A stretch of DNA of 47,468 nucleotides from a virus, in IMG/VR virus record IMGVR_UViG_3300005466_000038, positions 1 to 47,468 of that record. One strand, given 5' to 3'. Positions 42,086-47,468 of this stretch are shown here, in pieces. A program made the position numbers and the translations under genes. The notes under the pieces are model-generated. The model was not told where the DNA came from, ran no database searches, and saw only the letters and a program-made list of their open reading frames with translations. Numbering within the stretch: the stretch's first letter is position 1; the number at the start of each line of letters is the position of its first letter.

Positions 42086-42364
42086 ATGATACCCGAACTA
42101 GCCAGTATTCCAAAAGTGGAACCGGATTGGAATATTATCGTCCCGGTTGGTGCCGCCGTGTTCGGTACGCTCGTGGTGGTGGTTGGTTTTCTTTTCAGGA
42201 TTTGGGATCGCATTAAAAAATGCTTTCCTGACAAGCTAGAGTTTGACTTTTTAAAAGCGGAAGTCCACGAATTGCGTGTACGTGTAGCAACTCTGGAAAA
42301 ACAGGACAATAAGCTAGACAACATTTTAGCCGCACTTGAACGTAAACGCAGAACGCATGAATAG
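42086..42364 (+). CDS. Small protein with N-terminal TM and coiled coil
   Basis: The 92-residue protein has an N-terminal hydrophobic segment (about 17-39, IIVPVGAAVFGTLVVVVGFL). A coiled-coil tail follows (KAEVHELRVRVATLEKQDNK, about 57-76). It overlaps the response-regulator gene by 8 bases. With the upstream gene it makes a mirror-image pair of membrane-anchored coiled coils. An i-spanin-like or holin-associated role is possible but not shown. Confidence 0.6.
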   Translation: MIPELASIPKVEPDWNIIVPVGAAVFGTLVVVVGFLFRIWDRIKKCFPDKLEFDFLKAEVHELRVRVATLEKQDNKLDNILAALERKRRTHE

Positions 42365-42782
42365 TCTCTTAATTGTCGAGGACGACGAGGCTTATAGGGA
42401 AAGTCTGCGTAAAAGATTGCTAGGTAGATACATTGTTTTCGGGGTATCAACTCTAGCCGAGGCTATAAAAGTTTTCGGCACCTGCATATTCAACGCCGTT
42501 CTTTTGGATACGGGTCTTCCCGATAGCCACCAATACGAAACCGTATCAAGAATGAAAAGGAAACATCCACAATGTGCCATAGTGGTACTCAGTGGAAACG
42601 AAGACCCCGGCATTGTTAGGAAGTGCATTACTGATTCAGCCAGCAGTTATCTCATTAAAGGCCGAGACGATCAAAACGTTGAAACCCTGGTTAGCGCAAT
42701 CGACACAGCCATGGCTAACAACGCAATCTCACAAAAAGTTGAACAGGTAAGGAAAGCAATCGAGAACGGAACTGAGATATGA
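42357..42782 (+). CDS. Stand-alone response-regulator receiver (CheY-like) domain
   Basis: The 141-residue protein is a single receiver domain. The acidic pair D9/D10 and the phospho-acceptor D51 (LLDTGLPD) are in place. The Thr position is Ser79 (VLSGNED) and the conserved Lys is K101 (YLIKGRDD). It should be phosphorylated on D51 by a host histidine kinase. No output domain follows and no kinase is in the window. The start was chosen at ATG 42357, 8 bases inside the preceding gene; an earlier in-frame ATG at 42336 would extend the overlap. It lies among membrane and coiled-coil genes, and its end overlaps the next gene by ATGA. Confidence 0.85.
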   Translation: MNSLLIVEDDEAYRESLRKRLLGRYIVFGVSTLAEAIKVFGTCIFNAVLLDTGLPDSHQYETVSRMKRKHPQCAIVVLSGNEDPGIVRKCITDSASSYLIKGRDDQNVETLVSAIDTAMANNAISQKVEQVRKAIENGTEI

Positions 42783-43084
42783 CGAATAAAACTAGAAAGT
42801 GGATCAGGGCTGGTCTGGAAACTCTGATTCATGGCGGTGCTGCGGCATTGGGTTCGGCTATTTCGGCTGCGCTGATAGATAAAAGCAATTTCGCCTTGTT
42901 CACGCCTAACTCGCTTCAAATGATGGGAACCACATTCATGCTCAATGGCGGACTTCGCTTCGCGCAATGGTGGGCCAATAATCCGCTACCGCCTGATTCT
43001 GACAGCACGCCGCCGTTTGCTGGCACAGTGCCAACCATGAGCCTCAACCCAATGACAAAGGTTATGCAGATACCAAAGGAATAA
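42779..43084 (+). CDS. Holin-like or membrane-associated protein
   Basis: The 101-residue protein has an Ala/Gly-rich hydrophobic helix (about 15-34, LIHGGAAALGSAISAALID). A second, weaker one follows near 43-66 (LQMMGTTFMLNGGLRFAQWW), then a Pro-rich end. It is coupled to the receiver-domain gene by ATGA. Size and amphipathic GG-rich helices fit small phage membrane proteins. A hairpin follows the stop codon directly, so it closes the rightward operon. Confidence 0.55.
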   Translation: MTNKTRKWIRAGLETLIHGGAAALGSAISAALIDKSNFALFTPNSLQMMGTTFMLNGGLRFAQWWANNPLPPDSDSTPPFAGTVPTMSLNPMTKVMQIPKE

Positions 43085-43117
43085 AGTGGTGAACAGGAGT
43101 TTCCCGTCCACCACTTT
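43083..43117 (+). terminator. Terminator-like hairpin after the rightward operon
   Basis: A 9-bp stem (AAAGTGGTG/CACCACTTT) with an imperfectly paired inner part begins inside the stop codon at 43082-43084. The U-run after it is short (TTTGCC), so it is a moderate terminator. It lies at the start of a converging intergenic region. Confidence 0.65.
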
Positions 43118-43387
43118 GCCTTACATCACGCGCACCGGACCGCACCCTACCGCACCGCACCTTGCCGGACCACAGCTTACACTAGATTGCCGGTCCATGC
43201 CCCACCTAGCACTTGATTGCCAATGCACACCATGCCTCTCCTTTAACCATACCGGCCTTTCGGCCCGAACCAGACCATAGCGAAACACGCCTAACCATAG
43301 CGAAACACGACCAGACCATACCATTGACCACCTAACCTAGGCAATCCGCACATATCCGATCCTGACAGAACCAAACCAAACCACAGA
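43118..43387. repeat. A/C-rich degenerate repeat region between converging genes
   Basis: About 270 bases without a gene. The plus strand is strikingly A- and C-rich with many ACC triplets. ACCATAGCGAAACACG occurs twice at 43274-43289 and 43294-43309 (period 20). ACCAGACCATA occurs at 43269 and 43310. ACT(A/T)GATTGCC occurs at 43181 and 43211 (period 30). A GGCC-TTTC-GGCC hairpin lies at 43254-43265, which on the minus strand has a GAAA loop. I see no promoter and no coding potential. It may be an origin, a pause or termination zone, or a relic. Confidence 0.6.
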
Positions 43388-43627
43388 TCAAACCTCACCC
43401 TTCCCGAGCGGTCCTCTGACTTCCGCAGCAGGCATAGCCGCACCAAATTTCTGTTCCGGCTCTGACATTACACGATTGTTCCAATACGATTTTGCATCTT
43501 CTTCTTCGCCAGAAGTTGGACCACGCGCCCCGCACCAACCGCAACAAATCTGAACGCCATCCGAGTCACTTTTAATTATTGTCGGTTTGTTCTGGTAGCA
43601 AAATGGGCAGCGTAATAATTCAATCAT
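43388..43627 (-). CDS. Lar-like zinc-ribbon protein (restriction alleviation family)
   Basis: The 79-residue protein matches the Lar restriction-alleviation pattern. There is a CPFC zinc knuckle at 7-10, CGWCGARGP at about 29-37, an acidic EEEDA segment and a SYWNNR motif near 47-52 in place of the usual AWNRR. Lar of the Rac prophage modulates type I restriction, but most phage homologues are untested. The C-terminal 25 residues have no counterpart. It overlaps the preceding gene by 8 bases and is probably cotranscribed with it. Function is assigned by motif only. Confidence 0.75.
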   Translation of the reverse strand: MIELLRCPFCYQNKPTIIKSDSDGVQICCGWCGARGPTSGEEEDAKSYWNNRVMSEPEQKFGAAMPAAEVRGPLGKGEV

Positions 43628-44255
43628 CTAAAACCTCAAAGTCTGTCAGGATAAATCTTCCGAACGATGGTCGAAAGTCGGCCAATCCAATCAACTTTCC
43701 AGCCGCTTGAATCGTGGCGTTGAGAAGTGATTGGTTGATATATTCCGGCAGGTTTACCATGAGAATGAATGTTGCGGTCCATCCCTCGTTCATTGCTGGC
43801 CGATTGCGTGTGATAGCGTTCCGTTGAATAACTACCCTGCGTTTATCCATGTAATCCCAATCCTTTGTACCAAGGCTTGCAAGTGGGGTCAGGCTTACAA
43901 TTGCAGCCTTGAATAGATCCGCCGCACTCTTGCGTGGCGATCTGGGATCTTGCTGAAACTTGGCAGCACCCACGATAGCTCCACGGAGGTATTCCCCGGG
44001 AATGCAAATCTCGTTTTTGTCATTTCTGTACACGTAGCTTTCCACGTCATCAGTTTTCTTTTCTTTGCTTCCCTTGCTGGCTTTTGATTTGGACTCCACA
44101 CTTTCGCAGTTCCAGCGATGGAACAGAATAGGAGATACACCCTCAATCGTGGCCTGGACACGATACGGACACTGAAAGTCTATGCCATTCTCTGCGCCGT
44201 TTGTTGGGGATTCCCCTCCGATTTCCGTAACTCTATTTTTAACCTTGATTGCCAT
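43620..44255 (-). CDS. Unidentified protein with RAMP-like features
   Basis: The protein has 211 residues. An N-terminal strand is YRVQATIEGVSPILFHRW (31-48). A Gly-Glu segment CIPGEYLRGAIVGAAKF (83-99) resembles the conserved turn of RAMP proteins (Cas7/Cas5-like). A late GLADFRPSFGRF segment (190-201) recalls the Gly-rich loop of such folds. This is a weak resemblance by eye and the protein may instead be a phage-specific family. A good Shine-Dalgarno (AAAGGTGAT) precedes the ATG at 44255. It is transcribed with the Lar-like gene from a probable promoter about 120 bases upstream. The function is unknown. Confidence 0.6.
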   Translation of the reverse strand: MAIKVKNRVTEIGGESPTNGAENGIDFQCPYRVQATIEGVSPILFHRWNCESVESKSKASKGSKEKKTDDVESYVYRNDKNEICIPGEYLRGAIVGAAKFQQDPRSPRKSAADLFKAAIVSLTPLASLGTKDWDYMDKRRVVIQRNAITRNRPAMNEGWTATFILMVNLPEYINQSLLNATIQAAGKLIGLADFRPSFGRFILTDFEVLDD

Positions 44256-44302
44256 TTTATCACCTTTCCAAAAAATCAGCGCCGCCTCCTAATGGTTCTG
44301 TG

Positions 44303-44575
44303 ATGAGCAGGCGCAATCGTAAGAAAGGCCCAAAAGGAAACGGCGCTGATAATACTAGCACTCTGCTCATCTATGTGTATCCTACTGTCGTGCCTAGGCA
44401 ATGTCAAGAGAAACCTACCCTAGACGATCTACACCGTGCCGTGCTCAAAGAGATGGCGTCTATAGAAAAGACCCTAGAACTGAACGCCCATGATCGGAAA
44501 TGCCTAGCTAAGTTGCTAAAACCAGAGATTGACGTAACCCAGTCTAAGGGGAATGTTAGGTCCACCAAATTATGA
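44303..44575 (+). CDS. Small basic protein
   Basis: The protein has 90 residues from ATG 44303; an upstream in-frame ATG at 44249 would overlap the divergent gene's start. The N-terminus is very basic (MSRRNRKKGPKGNG). The middle has a helix (LDDLHRAVLKEMASIEKTLE at about 41-60). Its stop overlaps the next ATG (ATGA). It may bind nucleic acid; no family was recognised. A leftward promoter lies within its coding region. Confidence 0.5.
   Translation: MSRRNRKKGPKGNGADNTSTLLIYVYPTVVPRQCQEKPTLDDLHRAVLKEMASIEKTLELNAHDRKCLAKLLKPEIDVTQSKGNVRSTKL
44379..44407 (-). promoter_or_regulatory. Sigma70-type promoter with palindromic spacer
   Basis: On the minus strand a perfect TTGACA (44407-44402), a 17-base spacer and TAGGAT (44384-44379, four of six) form a good promoter for the two leftward genes at 43388-44255. 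The spacer contains the perfect palindrome TGCCTAGGCA (44391-44400), a possible operator. It lies inside a rightward gene. CTAGG and a nearby ACG are also found in the candidate promoter at 17375-17402. Confidence 0.7.
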
Positions 44576-45135
44576 ACAAGATAATCAGACTTCGCTTTAG
44601 ACACCAACTAGCCCAGGAATGGAACAGATCCAGTGCCGCCAGTAAATTGAGGATCGCCTTGTGGTCCTTTGCGGCTGGACTGTTAATGCTGGGGGTTCTG
44701 TTCCTGACGGGGTGCCAAAGCCCGGGTGGACAAGCGATGAGCCATGCGGCTTTTACCGCTGCTGTGACCCTAGGGGAACAATTTGCGCTAGAGCAGCACC
44801 CTGAAGCCGTGCCCTACGTTCGCGCAGCCGTGCCGGTGGTGTGTTCGGTTGCCAACGGGACCAATGTCTCGCCTCAAGCCATTGTGAGCGCATTGGAGGC
44901 CGCTAATGTAACGAATGCCACGACTAAGCTGATTGTCAATTCGTCCCTAGCCTTGTTCAACGTGGTTATATCTGGAATCAGCACGAATCAGACCGAGGTG
45001 AAGCTGTACGCACAAGACCTATGCAATGGCATGACTGCCGGATTGCCTCCCGGTGAGCCGATTGGTGGCAAGGACCGAGCCATGGCTAAAAAGGCTCTCA
45101 AATCTGTTCCGTCTAACGTTCCCCATTTACGTTAA
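44572..45135 (+). CDS. Lipoprotein 1 of a tandem trio
   Basis: The 187-residue protein has an unusually long basic N-region (about 30 residues), then a hydrophobic helix ending in a lipobox (LMLGVLFLTGC, Cys at about residue 48). The mature part is rich in Ala, Val, Asn and Thr, mostly helical. No domain was recognised. It overlaps the preceding gene by ATGA. Two more lipoprotein genes follow. A role at the cell surface, such as superinfection exclusion or lysis, is possible. Confidence 0.7.
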   Translation: MNKIIRLRFRHQLAQEWNRSSAASKLRIALWSFAAGLLMLGVLFLTGCQSPGGQAMSHAAFTAAVTLGEQFALEQHPEAVPYVRAAVPVVCSVANGTNVSPQAIVSALEAANVTNATTKLIVNSSLALFNVVISGISTNQTEVKLYAQDLCNGMTAGLPPGEPIGGKDRAMAKKALKSVPSNVPHLR

Positions 45136-45249
45136 TACTACAAGACACAGTTCTGGTAGTCGGGATTACTGCTGGGGTTCTCATGCTGGGTCTTGCGGTT
45201 TGTTACGCTTACGCTGCGTATCGGGATAATCACCGAAAATGACCAATTT
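45136..45249 (+). other. Intergenic stretch with an unstarted membrane-helix frame
   Basis: The frame ending at TGA 45240-45242 encodes a hydrophobic helix (VLVVGITAGVLMLGLAVCYA) with a charged end (YRDNHRK), like a tiny membrane protein. It has no ATG, GTG or TTG before the ATG at 45183, which would give only 19 residues. It could be a decayed or non-canonically started gene. Confidence 0.3.
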
Positions 45250-45546
45250 ATGAAAATATTTTTACTAGCAATTATAGCCCTTTCTTTTACTGGATGCGCC
45301 TTTCTTAAATCAACGACAGAAACAGGGCCGGAAGGGACGGTAACGACGCGGGTAACTTCTTACACTCTTTGGGATTCTGATGCTGCACTAGCTAAGTTTC
45401 AAAACCGGGGCGTTCTTACACGATCTAATGAGTGGGCACCCGGAACATCTATTGGTTCGCTTAGTCAAGCAAGCACTAGCACAAATATAAACGAGCTGAT
45501 AAGCTCTGTGGTTGCTGCGGCAGTCAAGGCTGCGATTAAACCATGA
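45250..45546 (+). CDS. Lipoprotein 2 of a tandem trio
   Basis: The protein has 98 residues from ATG 45250; an in-frame ATG at 45193 is less likely because the signal sequence begins here. The N-terminus MKIFLLAIIALSFTGC has a lipobox with Cys at 16. The mature part is Ser/Thr-rich with a helical end (ELISSVVAAAVKAAIKP). It resembles small phage envelope lipoproteins. Its stop overlaps the next ATG (ATGA). The function is unknown. Confidence 0.65.
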   Translation: MKIFLLAIIALSFTGCAFLKSTTETGPEGTVTTRVTSYTLWDSDAALAKFQNRGVLTRSNEWAPGTSIGSLSQASTSTNINELISSVVAAAVKAAIKP

Positions 45547-45851
45547 GGATGGAAACGTTAAGCAGCCTTTGTGCAATACTGCTCTCGGGTTGTTTGTCGA
45601 TCAACCTTCCGACTCCATCTCCTTTGTTAAAATCTGTTTCGCTGAATACCCAATCCGCCTCAACCAATATCCATCCCAGAGCGGTAATGGTCGGTGCCTT
45701 GGACAGCTTTGCGCCAGTATTCGCATTGCAATTCTCTGACACAGATCGCAGGCCGGTTGCGGTTTTAGAATTAAATGCGGACGACGCCTTGAACACCTAC
45801 TCAGTTGTCGGCACTATCACCTACACAAACCTTCCCCCAGCACCAAAATGA
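45543..45851 (+). CDS. Lipoprotein 3 of a tandem trio
   Basis: The 102-residue protein has a signal sequence with lipobox (LCAILLSGC, Cys at about 17) followed by a Pro/Ser/Thr-rich segment. The rest is a beta-rich C-terminal part with VVGTITYTNLPPAPK at the end. It overlaps the preceding gene by ATGA and is followed directly by the papain-like peptidase gene (TGA then ATG). No domain was recognised; the set of three lipoproteins may act together. Confidence 0.65.
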   Translation: MRMETLSSLCAILLSGCLSINLPTPSPLLKSVSLNTQSASTNIHPRAVMVGALDSFAPVFALQFSDTDRRPVAVLELNADDALNTYSVVGTITYTNLPPAPK

Positions 45852-46649
45852 ATGAAGCATTGGTACGGCTGGAACAAGGACATGATTAAGCGCAGAAAGA
45901 TTAAACGGTATGGGTGGACCCCGGATTTTCCCGATAACAGGGATCTGGTCTATGAAACCCGAAAGATGGGTCATATCCTTCCTGAAGTAGTGGATCTGCG
46001 TCCTAAATGCCCCCCGGTTCAAGATCAATCCAACCTTGGGGCCTGTACCGCGCACGCTATCTGTAGTGCTTTCCAATTCGAACAAATGCGCCAGGGGGTT
46101 GAATCGTGGCAACCTTCCCGACTCATGGTTTATTTCAACGAGCGGGACATGGAAGGGACGGTTGATTTTGATTCCGGGGCACAGCTCAGGGATGGGATTA
46201 AATCCATAGCCAGCCTCGGGGTCTGCCCTGAGACAGATTGGCCCTACGACATATCCAAGTTCACCGACCGCCCGCATGAGTGCGCCTACAAAACAGCTTT
46301 AGATCATCAGGCTTTGTCCTATCGCCGGATCGGGTTCATTAAGAACAGCATGATCGATTGTCTGGCCCAGGGACTTCCATTCGTGTTCGGGTTCACCTGT
46401 TACGAAAGCTTTGAATCTCAAGAAGTAACCAACACCGGCATGGTTCCGATGCCAAAAGAGAACGAATCAGTGGCTGGGGGGCACGCGGTTTTGTGCGTGG
46501 GCTACAACCAGCCCAAAAAACTGTTTTGCTTCATGAATTCGTATGGTACAGGGTGGGGAGAGAACGGATTTGGCTGGCTCCCGTTCGATTATCTAACCAA
46601 CCCAAACCTTGCTGATGATAGGTGGCAGGTTTCTAAGGTAGAGGGATAG
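45852..46649 (+). CDS. Papain-like (C1A) cysteine peptidase
   Basis: The 265-residue protein has the papain catalytic set: oxyanion Q59, nucleophile C65 (six residues later, as in papain), H211 in GGHAVLCVG and N229 in NSYGTGWGENGFGW. Such enzymes cleave peptide bonds. There is no signal peptide or propeptide of the usual kind. In a phage it might act as an endolysin-like enzyme, a virion-maturation protease or a host-directed effector. An internal ATG at 45882, with AAGGA before it, is an alternative start. It sits after three lipoprotein genes and before a two-TM protein, which suggests envelope or lysis work. Confidence 0.85.
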   Translation: MKHWYGWNKDMIKRRKIKRYGWTPDFPDNRDLVYETRKMGHILPEVVDLRPKCPPVQDQSNLGACTAHAICSAFQFEQMRQGVESWQPSRLMVYFNERDMEGTVDFDSGAQLRDGIKSIASLGVCPETDWPYDISKFTDRPHECAYKTALDHQALSYRRIGFIKNSMIDCLAQGLPFVFGFTCYESFESQEVTNTGMVPMPKENESVAGGHAVLCVGYNQPKKLFCFMNSYGTGWGENGFGWLPFDYLTNPNLADDRWQVSKVEG

Positions 46650-46705
46650 GGTTATCCCTATCTGAATCAGCTAGACAGGGGATCTGTTAAGGACTAGGGT
46701 CTAGC
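46645..46705 (+). promoter_or_regulatory. Two hairpins before the two-TM gene
   Basis: A perfect 7-bp hairpin (GATAGGG-TTAT-CCCTATC, 46645-46662) overlaps the peptidase stop codon and looks like a terminator without a U-tract. GCTAGAC (46670-46676) and GTCTAGC (46699-46705) form a second inverted pair. A Shine-Dalgarno (AAGGA) precedes the ATG at 46723. The pair resembles the inverted repeat before the terminase at 36196-36207. Confidence 0.5.
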
Positions 46706-46722
46706 AACCAAAAGGACCAACT

Positions 46723-46989
46723 ATGAACTTTTTAATGACTTTAGCTGAAATAAAGCTGAACGCTGGCAGCGATAACGGGTTCATCCAGCAGCTTATTACC
46801 CTTCTTATCATAGGAATCTGTGTTGGGATTGTGTATGCAATGGGTTACTGGTTTTTTAATCGTCCAAGTATCGCCGGAAAAGCCCCGATTGCCATGACGA
46901 TCTGGAATGGCTTATTTGTGCTGGTCGGGGGAATAGTCATAATCAACTTCCTACTCAGCTTAGGGGGCCACGGCTTTATAAAATGGTAA
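46723..46989 (+). CDS. Two-TM holin-like membrane protein
   Basis: The 88-residue protein has hydrophobic segments at about 21-45 (FIQQLITLLIIGICVGIVYA) and 55-80 (TIWNGLFVLVGGIVIINFLL), with short charged loops. It has the size and two-TM topology of many phage holins, but no family-specific motif. It has the clearest Shine-Dalgarno of the region (AAAAGGA). It follows the papain-like peptidase, which would fit a holin/endolysin pair if that peptidase is the lysin. Confidence 0.6.
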   Translation: MNFLMTLAEIKLNAGSDNGFIQQLITLLIIGICVGIVYAMGYWFFNRPSIAGKAPIAMTIWNGLFVLVGGIVIINFLLSLGGHGFIKW

Positions 46990-46993
46990 TTCA

Positions 46994-47449
46994 ATGACTC
47001 GTCACGAAAAACCAAACGACGAAGGTCTAGCTGGATCTGTAAAGGATTTGGCTCAATCAATTTCCCGGCTGGCAAGCGCAATTGACTTGCGAGACGGGGA
47101 AGAAAATAAACTAAAACAGATCCTTAACCGGATCATTCAAACAGAAAGTACTATTATGTCCGCAATCTCAGATTTTGCAGCAAAACAAAAAGCATTCAAT
47201 GACCGGCAGGGTGCGGCCATTGACGGTGCAGTAGCATCCGTTACCGCCCTGACCGCAGACGTTCAGGCGTTGAACGATAAAATCACTGAACTCCAGAATA
47301 GCCAGGGCGGGGTCACACCTGAAGATCAAGCCTTGATCAATGATCTGGAAACCCAGGGTGACGCAGTAGCAACCCGGCTAGAGGGTGTAGCCTCGGCATT
47401 GGCCGCTCTGGACGCGCAGACCCCTCCAGTGGTTCCGCCTACTCCCTAA
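46994..47449 (+). CDS. Coiled-coil protein
   Basis: The 151-residue protein is almost entirely helical. Heptad-type repeats run from about residue 14 to 105, then a second helical segment with Leu/Ala spacing and a Pro-rich end (QTPPVVPPTP). It begins 4 bases after the two-TM gene. No TM helix or catalytic motif is present. It could be a spanin-like or structural partner, but nothing specific can be said. The remaining 19 bases of the window hold no gene. Confidence 0.6.
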   Translation: MTRHEKPNDEGLAGSVKDLAQSISRLASAIDLRDGEENKLKQILNRIIQTESTIMSAISDFAAKQKAFNDRQGAAIDGAVASVTALTADVQALNDKITELQNSQGGVTPEDQALINDLETQGDAVATRLEGVASALAALDAQTPPVVPPTP

Positions 47450-47468
47450 TGCACATTTTGGCAGGCGC

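Noticed and set aside
43121-43324. Open frames in the A/C-rich repeat region
   Set aside because: The products are low complexity, have no ribosome site and follow directly from the repeat composition.
1-47468. tRNA genes, CRISPR array, integrase or att sites
   Set aside because: No cloverleaf with CCA end, regular spaced palindromic repeats, or recombinase motif was noticed by eye. A tool scan could still find a weak one.

Overview
The window is a long stretch of a tailed double-stranded DNA bacteriophage (Caudoviricetes) genome or prophage-like contig. The diagnostic genes are a large terminase subunit (36218-37780, +), a portal-like protein (33327-35819, -), a scaffold-like protein (31499-32995, -), a probable major capsid protein (29703-31442, -), a long tail fibre with an Mtd-type N-terminal domain (25883-28591, -) and a 2471-residue protein resembling ejected or polyvalent virion proteins (2005-9420, +). 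No replication, integrase, tRNA, CRISPR or bacterial housekeeping gene was seen, so other phage modules probably lie outside the window. Four lipoprotein signals and two cleavable-looking signal peptides point to a diderm host. The host lineage cannot be fixed from this sequence alone. Many structural genes lack a recognisable Shine-Dalgarno sequence and rely on ATGA, TAATG or TGATG stop/start overlaps.

Layout. (1) 1-10102, +: two Gln/Ala-rich virion-like proteins, the giant protein with an Arg-rich tail, and two small basic or zinc-ribbon proteins. An HNH endonuclease gene lies antisense inside the giant gene, and neither frame is interrupted. (2) 10110-10144: a perfect hairpin that terminates leftward transcription. 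(3) 10212-36146, -: the leftward late region. In transcription order it runs: small acidic protein, portal, small protein, scaffold, capsid, two small structural proteins, tail fibre, a four-domain modification enzyme, a GT8-like glycosyltransferase, two repeat-rich surface proteins (one with VWA and P-domain modules), an FN3-like protein, a three-domain glycosyltransferase, a methyltransferase, GT-like proteins, a holin/lipoprotein-like pair, a GT2 enzyme and a tail-hub-like protein. (4) 36147-36217: divergent control region. (5) 36218-43084, +: terminase, Cys-rich protein, a structured leader, a small decoration-like protein, two proteins with signal peptides, a previously hidden 45-residue gene, two membrane-anchored coiled-coil proteins, a stand-alone response-regulator receiver domain and a holin-like protein. 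(6) 43085-43387: an A/C-rich repeat region between converging genes. (7) 43388-44255, -: a Lar-like zinc ribbon and an unidentified protein with RAMP-like features, probably served by a good sigma70-type promoter at 44379-44407. (8) 44303-47449, +: a basic protein, three tandem lipoproteins, a papain-like cysteine peptidase, a two-TM protein and a coiled-coil protein.

How the genes may work together. The leftward region interleaves tail and surface-protein genes with at least six sugar-, methyl- or hydroxyl-transfer domains in one translationally coupled series. This suggests a dedicated system for decorating the virion's adhesive proteins or the host surface. The right end looks like a lysis or host-envelope cassette (lipoproteins, membrane proteins, papain-like peptidase) with an unexpected CheY-like gene. 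These functional links are inferences. The domain assignments come from motifs read by eye.
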